Positions 35,221 through 42,714 of a DNA stretch of 64,000 nt are shown one piece after another. The notes beneath the pieces were generated by a model. That model was given only the letters and a program-made list of their open reading frames with translations, did not search any database and had not been told where the DNA came from. Each line of letters starts with the position of its first letter. The stretch's first letter is position 1. The stretch is from Cupriavidus malaysiensis. Lineage in GTDB: Bacteria > Pseudomonadota > Gammaproteobacteria > Burkholderiales > Burkholderiaceae. Position numbers and translations under genes: made by a program. Location of the stretch: positions 1,240,001-1,304,000 of the forward strand of contig NZ_CP017754.1 of NCBI RefSeq assembly GCF_001854325.1. Direction: 5' to 3'.

Positions 35221-35541
35221 TCCGCTCTGCACGGAATCGGAAAGCCCCTCGGCAGGCCAGCCAGGCGCGGCGATGCGCGCTCAGACTGAGCGGGCAACCT
35301 GCCGGGTAGCGAAAGCGCGTCGATGTCGGTGAGGGGGGCTTTGCGGCTTCCTTCCCGGTGCGCCGAGGACTCGGAACCGCAACGCCACGCTCCGCGCTCC
35401 GTGCTCGGCATGCTCGACCGGCAGGGGCGGCAGCGTTCCGCTTGGACCTGAGTTTCCATCGATGGGAAACCGTGCAGATTTCCTGCCCGGCCATGGCAAC
35501 CCGTCTCCAATCTTCTCGCGAACACACGAACACACGAACAC
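35221..35541. other. Intergenic region
   Basis: No gene was recognised. A short ACACACGAAC repeat lies just before the next start codon. Confidence 0.5.
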
Positions 35542-36345
35542 ATGAAGCGATTCGTGCTGCTTATCCTGATTTCCTGCGCTGCCAATCAAGCCAGCATCGC
35601 TGAGACGTCTGATCTTTCGGCGCATGACATTGCCAAGCTGCTTCAGAATCCTCTCGCGGACACGATCAGCCTCCCCTTTGCCAACGACACCAACTTTCCT
35701 CTTGGCCCGGATCGACGAGCAGGCAATGTGCTGAACATCCAGCCTGTGATTCCATTCCGGCTGAACAGTGACTGGAATCTCGTCACGCGCACCACGGTGC
35801 CGTTGATCTCGCAACCCCGCCTTTCCCCGTCCGATCCGGCAACATTCGGGCTTGGTGACATTGTCCCCATGGCCGTGCTATCACCCAGCACCGCATCCAA
35901 TGTGACATGGGGGCTCGGTGCGACGTTCTCGATTCCCACCGCAACCAGCAGCAGCCTTGGCGCAAACCGATGGGCCGCGGGGCCCGCCGCCGTGGTACTT
36001 ACCATGCCGGACCCCTGGGTGTTCGGTCTGCTGGTCAGTCACTTGAGATCCTTCTCTGGCTCCAGCGCCGGCGCACGCATCGATCGAACCGCAGCCCAGT
36101 ACTTCGTCATCTACAACTTCCCGAGTGGCTGGTTCCTGTCTTCCACGCCAATCATCGCCGCGGACTGGGCAGCAAAGTCCAATGCGCGATGGACTGTGCC
36201 GGTAGGCGGGGAAATCGGCAAGGTCTTCAATCTTTCCGGGCAGGCGATGTCAGCATCGATCGGGCTCTACCGCAATGTCATCAGGCCGACGGATTCTCCC
36301 GATTGGCAGGTAAGGCTCAATGTGAGTTTTGTTTTTCCTCGATAG
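35542..36345 (+). CDS. Predicted outer-membrane beta-barrel / transporter-like protein
   Basis: The 267-residue protein has a signal peptide (FVLLILISCAANQASIAE) and a mature part made of regular amphipathic strands (TWGLGATFSIPTAT, PWVFGLLVSHLRSF, AQYFVIYNFPSGWFL). It ends in aromatic-arginine (VSFVFPR), the pattern of outer-membrane proteins. It resembles the neuromedin-U-like/transporter family common next to amidases and oxidases in proteobacteria. Its exact role is unknown; a channel for the substrate of the upstream amidase is possible. Confidence 0.75.
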   Translation: MKRFVLLILISCAANQASIAETSDLSAHDIAKLLQNPLADTISLPFANDTNFPLGPDRRAGNVLNIQPVIPFRLNSDWNLVTRTTVPLISQPRLSPSDPATFGLGDIVPMAVLSPSTASNVTWGLGATFSIPTATSSSLGANRWAAGPAAVVLTMPDPWVFGLLVSHLRSFSGSSAGARIDRTAAQYFVIYNFPSGWFLSSTPIIAADWAAKSNARWTVPVGGEIGKVFNLSGQAMSASIGLYRNVIRPTDSPDWQVRLNVSFVFPR

Positions 36346-36705
36346 ACCGTCTTACGCTGCCGCCATCGTGATCGGTCAGCCCGATGCAGTGATCGTCCGG
36401 TTTCGTCACAAGAAGTTGCTGCCCGAGTAGAAGGCCAATTGGCGCCGCCATGGCGCGCCCGCGCCTTACCAACGGCGCTTCGGCAAGCACCGCAGTCTGA
36501 CCGTCTTCTACCCATCGCCTGCAAATGCGGAGCAAGCTCTCGCGGATTCCCCAGAGAACCCAGGAAAAGCTTGGCATCGGGTTCGAATCCCCACGAACCG
36601 AGGGTGCGCGAGTGGACGCCGGTGTGGGCGGTACTGTACTAGGCTTAACCACGTGTCTGACGTAACCGAGCCGCGCATGCGGCACGAAGACCCGGAGCCA
36701 CGCCA
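36346..36705. other. Intergenic region
   Basis: No gene was recognised. A T-arm-like GGGTTCGAATCCCC (36579-36592) is present without any matching tRNA body. Confidence 0.5.
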
Positions 36706-36918
36706 ATGTCCATCCAACGATACGGTCATTACATCATCGAGGGCTTTGGGAAGCCCGTCGGCGGTGGCAAATTCGCTGCACTCGGGCGCGTGCGGTTGGG
36801 GGATTTCACCGTCGAGGAATCCGATGAGCTCGGACATTTCGAGCAGTTTGCGGATGCCCAATCCCGAGGTCTTTCGTGGGCACAGCGCCGTGCCGATGAG
36901 ATGAGCGCAGGACACTGA
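36706..36918 (+). CDS. Small hypothetical protein
   Basis: The 70-residue acidic protein has no signal or membrane segment. The segment GGKFAALGRVRLGDFTVEESDELGHFEQFADAQ looks like a small alpha-beta domain with a terminal helix ending RADEMSAGH. The frame and composition are plausible, and GGAGCC precedes the ATG. No family was recognised. It could be a spurious frame; confidence rests on codon bias and the globular-looking pattern. Confidence 0.45.
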   Translation: MSIQRYGHYIIEGFGKPVGGGKFAALGRVRLGDFTVEESDELGHFEQFADAQSRGLSWAQRRADEMSAGH

Positions 36919-37006
36919 GCCGCCCTGAGTCACGGCGAACGGCAGCGGGCTGTCAGCGGGGCGAGCCCGTCTCGGGCCGGGAATTCACTCGCATCCGCTC
37001 AGAATC

Positions 37007-38392
37007 TCAGAAGGGCAGTTGCGCGTCCGGCTTCTCGGCCAGGATCGCGCGCTTGAACTGGGCCTGGATGCGCGCCAGCGCGGCATCGTTATCGGCTTCG
37101 AAACGCATCACCACCACCGGCGTGGTGTTGGACGGGCGCGCCAGGCCGAAACCATCGGCGTACTCGACGCGCACGCCGTCGATCTTGTTGACCTCGCGTG
37201 CGCCTTCGAACGTCGCGTTGGCGCGGATCTTGTCGAGCAGCGCGAAGGGTTCGCCCTCGGCGCACTTGAGCTGCAGCTCCGGCGTGCTGTTGGAATTCGG
37301 CAGCGCGTTGAGCACCGCGCTGGGGTCGGCATGGCGCGACAGGATCTCCAGCAGGCGCGCGCCGGTGTAGAGGCCGTCGTCGAAGCCGTACCAGCGGTCC
37401 TTGAAGAAGACGTGGCCGCTCATCTCGCCGGCGATCGGCGCACCGGTCTCGCGCAGCTTGGCCTTGATCAGCGAATGGCCGGTCTTCCACATCAGCGGCT
37501 CGCCGCCGTGCTGGCGGATCCAGGGCGCCAGCTTGCCGGTGCACTTGACGTCGTAGATCACCTGCTGGCCCGGGTTGCGCGCCAGGATCTCCTCGGCGAA
37601 CAGCATCAGCTGGCGGTCGGGGAAGATGACCTGGCCGTCCTTGGTCACCACGCCGAGGCGGTCGCCGTCGCCGTCGAAGGCCAGGCCCAGCTCGCAGTCG
37701 GTCTCGCGCAGGCTGCGCATCAGGTCCTGCAGGTTCTCGACGTGGGCCGGGTCCGGGTGGTGGTTGGGGAAGCTGCCGTCGACCTCGCAGAACAGCTCGG
37801 TCACCTCGCAGCCAAGGCCGCGGAAAAGCTCGCCGACGAAGGCGCCGGCCACGCCGTTGCCGGCGTCCAGCGCGATCTTCATCGGCCGCGCCAGCTTGAC
37901 GTCGGCCAGGATGCGGTCAATGTACTGACGGCGGATGTCGATCTGCCGGTAACCGCCGGCGCCGCTGGTGAAGGTGCCGGCCTCGATGCGCTGGCGCAGG
38001 CCCTGGATGGCGTCGCCGTAGATGGCCTCGCCGGCCAGCACCATCTTCAGGCCGTTGTAGTCGGGCGGGTTGTGGCTGCCGGTGACCATGATGCCGGACG
38101 TGGCGCGCTGGCCATCGAGCTCGACATAGGTACCGAAGTAGACCATCGGCGTGGCGACCATGCCCAGGTCGATGACATCGAGACCTGCCGCGCGCAGGCC
38201 CTCGACCAGGCCGCCGAGCAGGTCAGGGCCGGACAGGCGGCCGTCGCGGCCGACCACCACGGCCCGCTCGCCCTTCTCGACGGCGGTGGAACCGAAGGCG
38301 AGGCCGACGGCGCGGGCCACCTCGCGGGTCAGCATCTTGCCGACGATGCCGCGGATGTCATAGGCTTTGAAGATGGTGGGATCGAGTTGCAT
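37007..38392 (-). CDS. Phosphomannomutase/phosphoglucomutase (AlgC/ManB type)
   Basis: The 461-residue enzyme has the alpha-D-phosphohexomutase domains in order: phosphoserine loop TGSHNP (Ser106), Mg2+ loop DGDGDR (240-245), sugar-ring loop GEMSGH, and the C-terminal phosphate-binding RPSNTTPVV. It interconverts hexose 1- and 6-phosphates and feeds GDP-mannose and UDP-glucose/dTDP-sugar pools for surface polysaccharides. The N-terminus IFKAYDIRGIVG is intact and the length is normal. It lies about 9 kb upstream of the exopolysaccharide operon on the opposite strand and may supply it. Confidence 0.95.
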   Translation of the reverse strand: MQLDPTIFKAYDIRGIVGKMLTREVARAVGLAFGSTAVEKGERAVVVGRDGRLSGPDLLGGLVEGLRAAGLDVIDLGMVATPMVYFGTYVELDGQRATSGIMVTGSHNPPDYNGLKMVLAGEAIYGDAIQGLRQRIEAGTFTSGAGGYRQIDIRRQYIDRILADVKLARPMKIALDAGNGVAGAFVGELFRGLGCEVTELFCEVDGSFPNHHPDPAHVENLQDLMRSLRETDCELGLAFDGDGDRLGVVTKDGQVIFPDRQLMLFAEEILARNPGQQVIYDVKCTGKLAPWIRQHGGEPLMWKTGHSLIKAKLRETGAPIAGEMSGHVFFKDRWYGFDDGLYTGARLLEILSRHADPSAVLNALPNSNSTPELQLKCAEGEPFALLDKIRANATFEGAREVNKIDGVRVEYADGFGLARPSNTTPVVVMRFEADNDAALARIQAQFKRAILAEKPDAQLPF

Positions 38393-38538
38393 GGCGTTTT
38401 ACGATGCGATGAGTGGATGCAGGGGATGCGGCAGGTCACCGCGGCGACAGGGTCGTGGCGCTGCGCAGTGCTGCGTGTACGATTGCCGCTGCAGCCAGTA
38501 GCTGCGGAGAAGATGGGGGAAGATACCCCGACGGGGAT

Positions 38539-38904
38539 CTACTTCCAGCGCGCCGTGCTCCACCCGTTTGCGCTGGGAGGGGGAAGGTCGGCGATACTCA
38601 CCATGCCGAGACGGGCATACTCGCCCTTGAATTCAGACCACGCATTGGCGACTGCGTGCACATCCAGGACGTCGATCGTGACCAGTTCCCGGGCACGGGT
38701 TTCCACTGTGAAACTGGCCGAATATCCAGCGGGCGCTTGATCAGTTTCGCTTGCGGCGCCGTGCCGTATGTCCGACCGCCGGATCACGCCATCCAGGACC
38801 GTGCCATCCTTCATGCGGATCAACACGATCCCGAACAGCGGCATGCCCTGCGTGATCTTGAGCACGTGTCGAGCTTCGTCCGTATTGGTAGTCAGGCGGC
38901 CCAT
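38539..38904 (-). CDS. Small hypothetical protein
   Basis: The 121-residue soluble protein was started at MGRLTTNTDEARHVLKI, since the longer open frame upstream has no protein-like pattern. The sequence is beta-rich (MPLFGIVLIRMKDGTVLDGVIRRSD), somewhat like Sm/SH3-type folds, with a central charged region and a Pro/Trp-containing end. No known family was recognised. It is located 146 bp upstream of the phosphohexomutase gene on the same strand. Confidence 0.55.
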   Translation of the reverse strand: MGRLTTNTDEARHVLKITQGMPLFGIVLIRMKDGTVLDGVIRRSDIRHGAASETDQAPAGYSASFTVETRARELVTIDVLDVHAVANAWSEFKGEYARLGMVSIADLPPPSANGWSTARWK

Positions 38905-39229
38905 CGGTGAATCGAATCGAGGTCTGTGGATGTCAATCTGTGTCGTATTGCACTGCGAGCGCGATCCGGTCGGCGGCCTGGTCGCTGAATGCGTTCGGTC
39001 CCGTTGATCGCAGAGTGGCTCCGACAGCCAAGCGTTGGCTTGGGAGGCGTAGCGGTGGGCATAGGCGCGGGGGCGCCTATGCCCGGGTTGGCAACCGGAC
39101 CTACCCCATGCCAAGTTGCAGGCAGGATTTTGCTGCATGACAGCAGAAACCTGTTCCCTGCGTACGAAGGGTTCGGGCGTGTTGCGATGCCCTCTTCCAC
39201 CAGCAGGAGAGGGCGCCTTATCGTCAACG
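38905..39229. other. Intergenic region with a strong hairpin
   Basis: No gene was recognised. It contains the 12-bp-stem hairpin at 39057-39084 between two minus-strand genes. Confidence 0.55.
39057..39084. terminator. Strong hairpin, probable terminator
   Basis: GGGCATAGGCGC and GCGCCTATGCCC form a perfect 12-bp stem with a GGGG loop. No T-run follows on either strand. The stem core GGGCATAGG is shared with the terminator at 25.8 kb. Its position 146 bp after the 98-residue gene stop suits termination of that transcript. Confidence 0.6.
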
Positions 39230-39526
39230 CTATAAGGATGCGGATGCGTTGTCGTCGGCTGCCACAGCCGCCAATTCGCTCAACAACCGCGCCTCCAGCG
39301 CCAGCCCCTCCGCCACGGAGAGAATGCCCTCGTGCATGGCGGGCAGCAGTTCGCCGAATTGCGGGTTGCTGGCGGCGTAGTCGCGCAGGAAGAAGAGCAG
39401 GCTGTGCAGTTGCGCGGCCTTGTCGGCGGCGACCTCACGCGGGGTTTCCAGTGCGTACCAGGTGGTGACACAGACGGCGCTGCCGCTGTGGCTGACGGTG
39501 ATGTTGCCGTGGGTGGTTTCAGTCAT
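39230..39526 (-). CDS. Small conserved-looking protein behind a structured leader
   Basis: The 98-residue soluble protein starts MTETTHGNITVSHSGSAV and is mostly helical after residue 30 (EVAADKAAQLHSLLFFLRDYAA, GILSVAEGLALEARLLSELAA). It recalls the short DUF3077/DUF6124-type proteins of Pseudomonas, but this is a weak impression. Its start overlaps the stop of the 33-codon frame before it (ATGACTGA), so translation is probably coupled. It also has its own AAGGAA site nine bases upstream. The function is unknown; the elaborate leader suggests tight control. Confidence 0.7.
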   Translation of the reverse strand: MTETTHGNITVSHSGSAVCVTTWYALETPREVAADKAAQLHSLLFFLRDYAASNPQFGELLPAMHEGILSVAEGLALEARLLSELAAVAADDNASASL

Positions 39527-39620
39527 GGCAGGGCTTCCTTGTCAGCGCGAATGCGCTTGGCGATCTGGTCTGCCGTGGTAGGACCGATAGCCCGGTGAGG
39601 GCAAGCAAGATGCGAAGCAT
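39519..39620 (-). CDS. 33-residue leader-type small protein
   Basis: The frame has a perfect AAGGAGG ribosome site (39628-39634) seven bases before the ATG, the strongest in the neighbourhood. The product starts MLRILLALTGLSVLP, a hydrophobic signal-like stretch, and ends TRKPCHD. Its stop lies within the first codons of the 98-residue gene (8-bp overlap). It is either a small exported or membrane peptide or a leader peptide whose translation controls the downstream gene. It is too short for homology-based naming. Confidence 0.6.
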   Translation of the reverse strand: MLRILLALTGLSVLPRQTRSPSAFALTRKPCHD

Positions 39621-39639
39621 GGCGATGCCTCCTTTTCGT

Positions 39640-39863
39640 GCGGTTGGGTGCCGCTCCCCGCTGCTAATCGGGGTGGGCGGACGCAAGGCAGGGTTAGCAG
39701 ACCGGCGAAAAGGACCGGCGAGCCCGGAGGCTCCCCCACCAAGGCCCGCCCATGGGAAGCATGGACGCGCGAAGGCGCGACGGACGAAAGGATACCGCCG
39801 TTTGGCGATCGTCCATCCTTTTCTACCGGGCTGCTAAACCCGGTCGCTGCGGAAGCAGCGACC
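39640..39863 (-). ncRNA. Structured 5' leader with alternative helices
   Basis: Read on the minus strand, this leader precedes the 33- and 98-residue genes. Helices seen are GGTCGCTGC/GCAGCGACC (39842-39863), AAAGGAT/ATCCTTT (39787-39821) with inner CGCC/GGCG, CGCGC/GCGCG (39766-39779), GAGCC/GGCTC (39720-39733) and TGGGCGG/CCGCCCA (39675-39751). The segment CTGCTAACCC (39700-39691) can pair either with upstream GGGTTTAGCAG (39841-39831) or with downstream TTAGCAG (39667-39661). These two pairings exclude each other, as in riboswitches and attenuators. Pairings were found by eye only. No known riboswitch family was recognised. Confidence 0.6.
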
Positions 39864-40253
39864 CGTCCAGCTTAATGAGGCGATCCGGGCAAAGCATTGC
39901 AGCTTGTAAATACTGCGGACTCGATGGCTGGCAGGAGGCAGGGGGCTCTGTGGATCCCCATCGTGTTTGGCAGCCTTCGCGCCATGCGAGCGCTAGTGTG
40001 CGCAGGCTTCCGAGTACAACGTTCTGAGCCACGCCTACTGACCGCATTCAAGGTTCCCGCTTCGCTCATGTTGATCGACGGTCATAGCTATCTCCATGGC
40101 ATAAAACGTGGACGCAGTACCGTCGTGCGCAACGTGGTCACAATGTCCTTAATGGAAGAAGCAAGGGAAAAATCAGCCGAGGTCGGGTCAATAGGCGCGC
40201 TTGGGTGGCCGCGGCCAGCGGATGCGCCGCGCTACAACATGTTGCATGACGCC
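39864..40253. other. Intergenic region
   Basis: No gene was recognised. It separates the structured leader from the toxin-antitoxin operator and should hold the leader's promoter; no convincing -35/-10 pair was found. Confidence 0.5.
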
Positions 40254-40309
40254 TGTTGACGTGCCGCTAAGACAAGATACAGTGTTACTGTTGACGTGCT
40301 ATGTAACAC
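40254..40309. promoter_or_regulatory. Toxin-antitoxin operator region
   Basis: A perfect inverted repeat GTGTTAC/GTAACAC (40282-40288, 40303-40309) lies 12 bp before the antitoxin start. A direct repeat TGTTGACGTGC occurs at 40254-40264 and 40289-40299. These are typical for autorepression by ribbon-helix-helix antitoxins. Confidence 0.75.
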
Positions 40310-40321
40310 AGGGAGGTTCTT

Positions 40322-40609
40322 GTGAGCGATGCAACCTTCACTTTCCGGGTCGATGATGGGTTGAAAGATGCATTCTCGGCAGCCGCAAAGGCGCGTGATC
40401 GCAGTGGTGCGCAACTTCTGCGCGACTTCATGCGTGATTTCGTGCGGCAGCAGCAGGAAGCGGCCGAGCATGATGCTTGGTTTCGCCATCAGGTGGAAAT
40501 CGGCCGCGCCTCGGCCGACGCTGGCAATCTAATTCCAGCATCGGAGGTCGAAGCCAAGTTCGAAGCAAGGAGAGAGGCGACTCGCCGCCGGCTCAAGGGT
40601 GAGTCTTGA
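40322..40609 (+). CDS. Ribbon-helix-helix antitoxin (ParD/RelB-like)
   Basis: The 95-residue protein starts with GTG behind GGGAGG. Its N-terminus TFTFRVDDGLKDAFSAAAK is a ribbon-helix-helix pattern followed by LLRDFMRDFV. The C-terminal part is charged (VEAKFEARREATRRRL) and would wrap the toxin. The stop overlaps the toxin start by one base (TGATG). An operator-like inverted repeat lies upstream. Confidence 0.87.
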   Translation: MSDATFTFRVDDGLKDAFSAAAKARDRSGAQLLRDFMRDFVRQQQEAAEHDAWFRHQVEIGRASADAGNLIPASEVEAKFEARREATRRRLKGES

Positions 40610-40890
40610 TGACGCTGTTCTGGACCCCCGAGGCTCTCCAGGACCGTGAAGACATCTACGACTATATCGAAGTCGAAAACCCGGCCGCTGCGCTGGGACT
40701 CGACGCAATGATTGCAGAGAAGGCCGGCCGTTTAGCCGAGCACCCAGCGCTTGGCCGGCCTGGCCGTGTGGGCGGCACTCGCGAACTCATAGCACACGAG
40801 AATTATCTTCTGATCTATGACATCGTTGGCGGGCAAGTGCGGGTGCTTCGCGTGATGCACGCATCTCGTAGGTGGCCGCCGCAAGCGTAG
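40609..40890 (+). CDS. ParE/RelE-family toxin
   Basis: The 93-residue protein shows the ParE/RelE fold: LFWTPEALQDREDIYDYIE, PALGRPGRVGGTRELIAHENYLLIYDI and a C-terminal VRVLRVMHASRRWP. The LGRPGR...ELI.H.NY.LIYDI pattern fits ParE (gyrase inhibitor) and RelE (mRNA interferase) alike, so the target cannot be decided. It is translationally coupled to the antitoxin (overlap of one base). ATG 40609 is preferred over TTG at 40606. Confidence 0.9.
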   Translation: MTLFWTPEALQDREDIYDYIEVENPAAALGLDAMIAEKAGRLAEHPALGRPGRVGGTRELIAHENYLLIYDIVGGQVRVLRVMHASRRWPPQA

Positions 40891-41002
40891 CGCCAAGGGC
40901 AAGCCTCTGGAGGTAGCGAGCTTGCGTTGGCAAGCACTGCACCGATGTGGGAGGGTGAGGGCCGGCATTCGCCAGCACGATGACATTCACCTCGTGCCGG
41001 CG

Positions 41003-41052
41003 CCCACCCTCTCCCCCGGCCCCTCTCCCACAAGTGGGAGAGGGGAGCAAAC
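41003..41052. repeat. Dispersed palindromic repeat, inverted orientation
   Basis: CCCTCTCCCCCGGCCCC is followed by TCTCCCAC-AAGT-GGGAGAGGGG. It is the reverse orientation of the copies at 14.2 and 24.2 kb, with matching flanks. Confidence 0.9.
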
Positions 41053-41095
41053 CGATGGCACGGCGAAGGCCGGCCGGTACTACGTTCGCGCCGGG

Positions 41096-41518
41096 CTACA
41101 GTTTGTAAGTACTCAGCAAAATACTCGTCTCCGTCGCCGAAATCCCCTCAATCATCCGCACCCGGTCCAGCGTCCGGTCGAAGGCTTCGAGCGAATCGGC
41201 GCGCAGTTCCGCGATGATGTCCCAGCGCCCGTTGGTGGTGTGCAGGGCCTGCACATTGGGCTCGCCGCGCAGGGCCTGCAATACCTCACGGGATTTGTTG
41301 CCTTCCACCGCCACCGTCATCCAGGCGCGGATGCGGTGCGGTTCGGCTTCGGGCTTCAGGCGCACCGTGTAGCCCACGATCACGCCCTCCTGTTCCAGCT
41401 TGGCGATGCGGTTCTGCACGGTCGCGCGCGAGACGCGCAGCGCCTTGGCCAGCGCGGTGACGGGGGTGCGCGCGTCGTCGCGCAGCAGGGAGAGGAGTTG
41501 GCGGTCGGTGTCGTCCAT
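41096..41518 (-). CDS. Lrp/AsnC-family regulator
   Basis: The 140-residue protein has an N-terminal HTH (MDDTDRQLLSLLRDDARTP, LRVSRATVQNRIAKLE) and a C-terminal RAM domain (VEGNKSREVLQALRGEPNVQAL, GRWDIIAEL). These bind an amino-acid effector and form octamers. It is divergent from the arginine-hydrolase/ornithine cyclodeaminase pair and probably activates it in response to arginine or ornithine. Direct repeats in the intergenic region suit Lrp binding. Confidence 0.93.
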   Translation of the reverse strand: MDDTDRQLLSLLRDDARTPVTALAKALRVSRATVQNRIAKLEQEGVIVGYTVRLKPEAEPHRIRAWMTVAVEGNKSREVLQALRGEPNVQALHTTNGRWDIIAELRADSLEAFDRTLDRVRMIEGISATETSILLSTYKL

Positions 41519-41545
41519 CTGGCCGGTTTCCGGTGTATTTCAGAC

Positions 41546-41605
41546 GGCACTTGGCAAAGTGCCAGAAAGCACTGACGTTTTGCTAAGACGGTGAGACGTT
41601 TTGCT
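41546..41605. promoter_or_regulatory. Lrp-type binding region
   Basis: Inverted repeat GGCACTT-GGCA-AAGTGCC (41546-41563) is followed by two copies of GACGTTTTGCT (41574-41584 and 41595-41605) exactly 21 bp, or two helical turns, apart. It lies between the Lrp gene and its divergent amino-acid genes. Confidence 0.6.
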
Positions 41606-41761
41606 CATTCTGCTCCCTTTTGGCTAACGTCGCCATTGCGCAGAATTCAGTCAGGCAAAACGGAGCCGCCGGTGCGCCCGACCACCTTCCAGGGCGCCCC
41701 AGGACTTCCCAGCCGCTATCCCGACCCCTGACACGCCATCTCTATAGATAGGAGCCGAGCC

Positions 41762-42658
41762 ATGCGCCAACCCACCATCCTGCTGATCGATCCCACCCAC
41801 TACGATGTGTCCTACAGCATCAATCCGTGGATGGACCCGGCGCGGTGGGCCAGCGATCCGCTGGGCATGCACCGCAGCGCCGTGACCGCCTTCGAGTCGC
41901 TGCGCACGGCGCTGCTGGCGGCGGGCTTCGCCGTGGAAGTGGCGCAGGGCACGGCCGGCCAGCCGGACATGGTGTTTCCGGCCAATGCCGCCGTGGTGCT
42001 GGACGGCCGCGCGCTGCTGGCGCGCTTCCGCTACCCGCAGCGCCGCGGCGAGGAAGCGCCCTTTGCCCGCATCTTCGAAGACCTGCGCCTGCGCGGCCTG
42101 CTCAGCGAGGTGAGCCTGCTGCCGGAAGGCTGCTACCAGGAAGGCGCGGGCGACTGCATCTGGGACGCCACGCGCGGCCACTTCTGGGCCGGCTTCGGCC
42201 CGCGCTCCACGCGCGCCGCGGCCGATGCGGTGTCGGCCTACTTCGACCGGCCGGTGGTGGCGCTGGAGCTGGCCACCGAACAGAGCTACCACCTCGATGT
42301 GTGCTTCTGCCCGCTGTCGGGCGGCGAGATCCTCTACTACCCGCCGGCCTTCACCGCCGAGTCGCTGGTGGCGTTGCGCCGCCGCGTGCCGGCCAGCCAG
42401 CGCATCGAGGCCACCGAAGCCGACCTGCGCCACTTCAGCGTGAACGCGGTCAACCTGCACGACCAGGTGGTCATGACCCGCACCACCCCGCACCTGCGCA
42501 GCGAACTGGGACAGCGCGGCTACCGCCTGCATGAGGTGGACCTGACCCCCTTCATGCTGTCCGGCGGCGGCGCCTACTGCATGACGCTGCGGCTGGACCG
42601 CAGCAGCGCGGGCGTCAGCACGGCCGGGGAAGAGGGCGGGGAGCAGGCGGCGGCCTGA
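41762..42658 (+). CDS. Guanidine-group hydrolase (arginine dihydrolase/DDAH-like)
   Basis: The 298-residue protein belongs to the amidinotransferase/DDAH fold. The nucleophile is Cys273 in GGGAYCMTLRL. The catalytic His lies in SYHLDVCFCPL, and acidic residues lie near the N-terminal MVFPANAAVVL box. An Asn in the same place (ANA) is characteristic of arginine dihydrolases, which convert arginine to ornithine, CO2 and two ammonia, while DDAH and arginine deiminase differ there. The next gene codes for ornithine cyclodeaminase, which supports the ornithine-forming assignment. A ribosome site (TAGGAG) is clear. Confidence 0.82.
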   Translation: MRQPTILLIDPTHYDVSYSINPWMDPARWASDPLGMHRSAVTAFESLRTALLAAGFAVEVAQGTAGQPDMVFPANAAVVLDGRALLARFRYPQRRGEEAPFARIFEDLRLRGLLSEVSLLPEGCYQEGAGDCIWDATRGHFWAGFGPRSTRAAADAVSAYFDRPVVALELATEQSYHLDVCFCPLSGGEILYYPPAFTAESLVALRRRVPASQRIEATEADLRHFSVNAVNLHDQVVMTRTTPHLRSELGQRGYRLHEVDLTPFMLSGGGAYCMTLRLDRSSAGVSTAGEEGGEQAAA

Positions 42659-42714
42659 GCGGCAGGCGCCAAGCCAAAGAATACGAACGGAACGGGACCC
42701 CACAGGAGCCAACC

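Noticed and set aside
36579..36592. tRNA T-arm-like GGGTTCGAATCCCC, possible attachment-site remnant
   Set aside because: No anticodon arm, acceptor stem or integrase gene was found nearby, so chance or a very old remnant is more likely.
37019..38740. 573-codon frame antisense to the phosphohexomutase gene
   Set aside because: It is a shadow frame with biased composition only.
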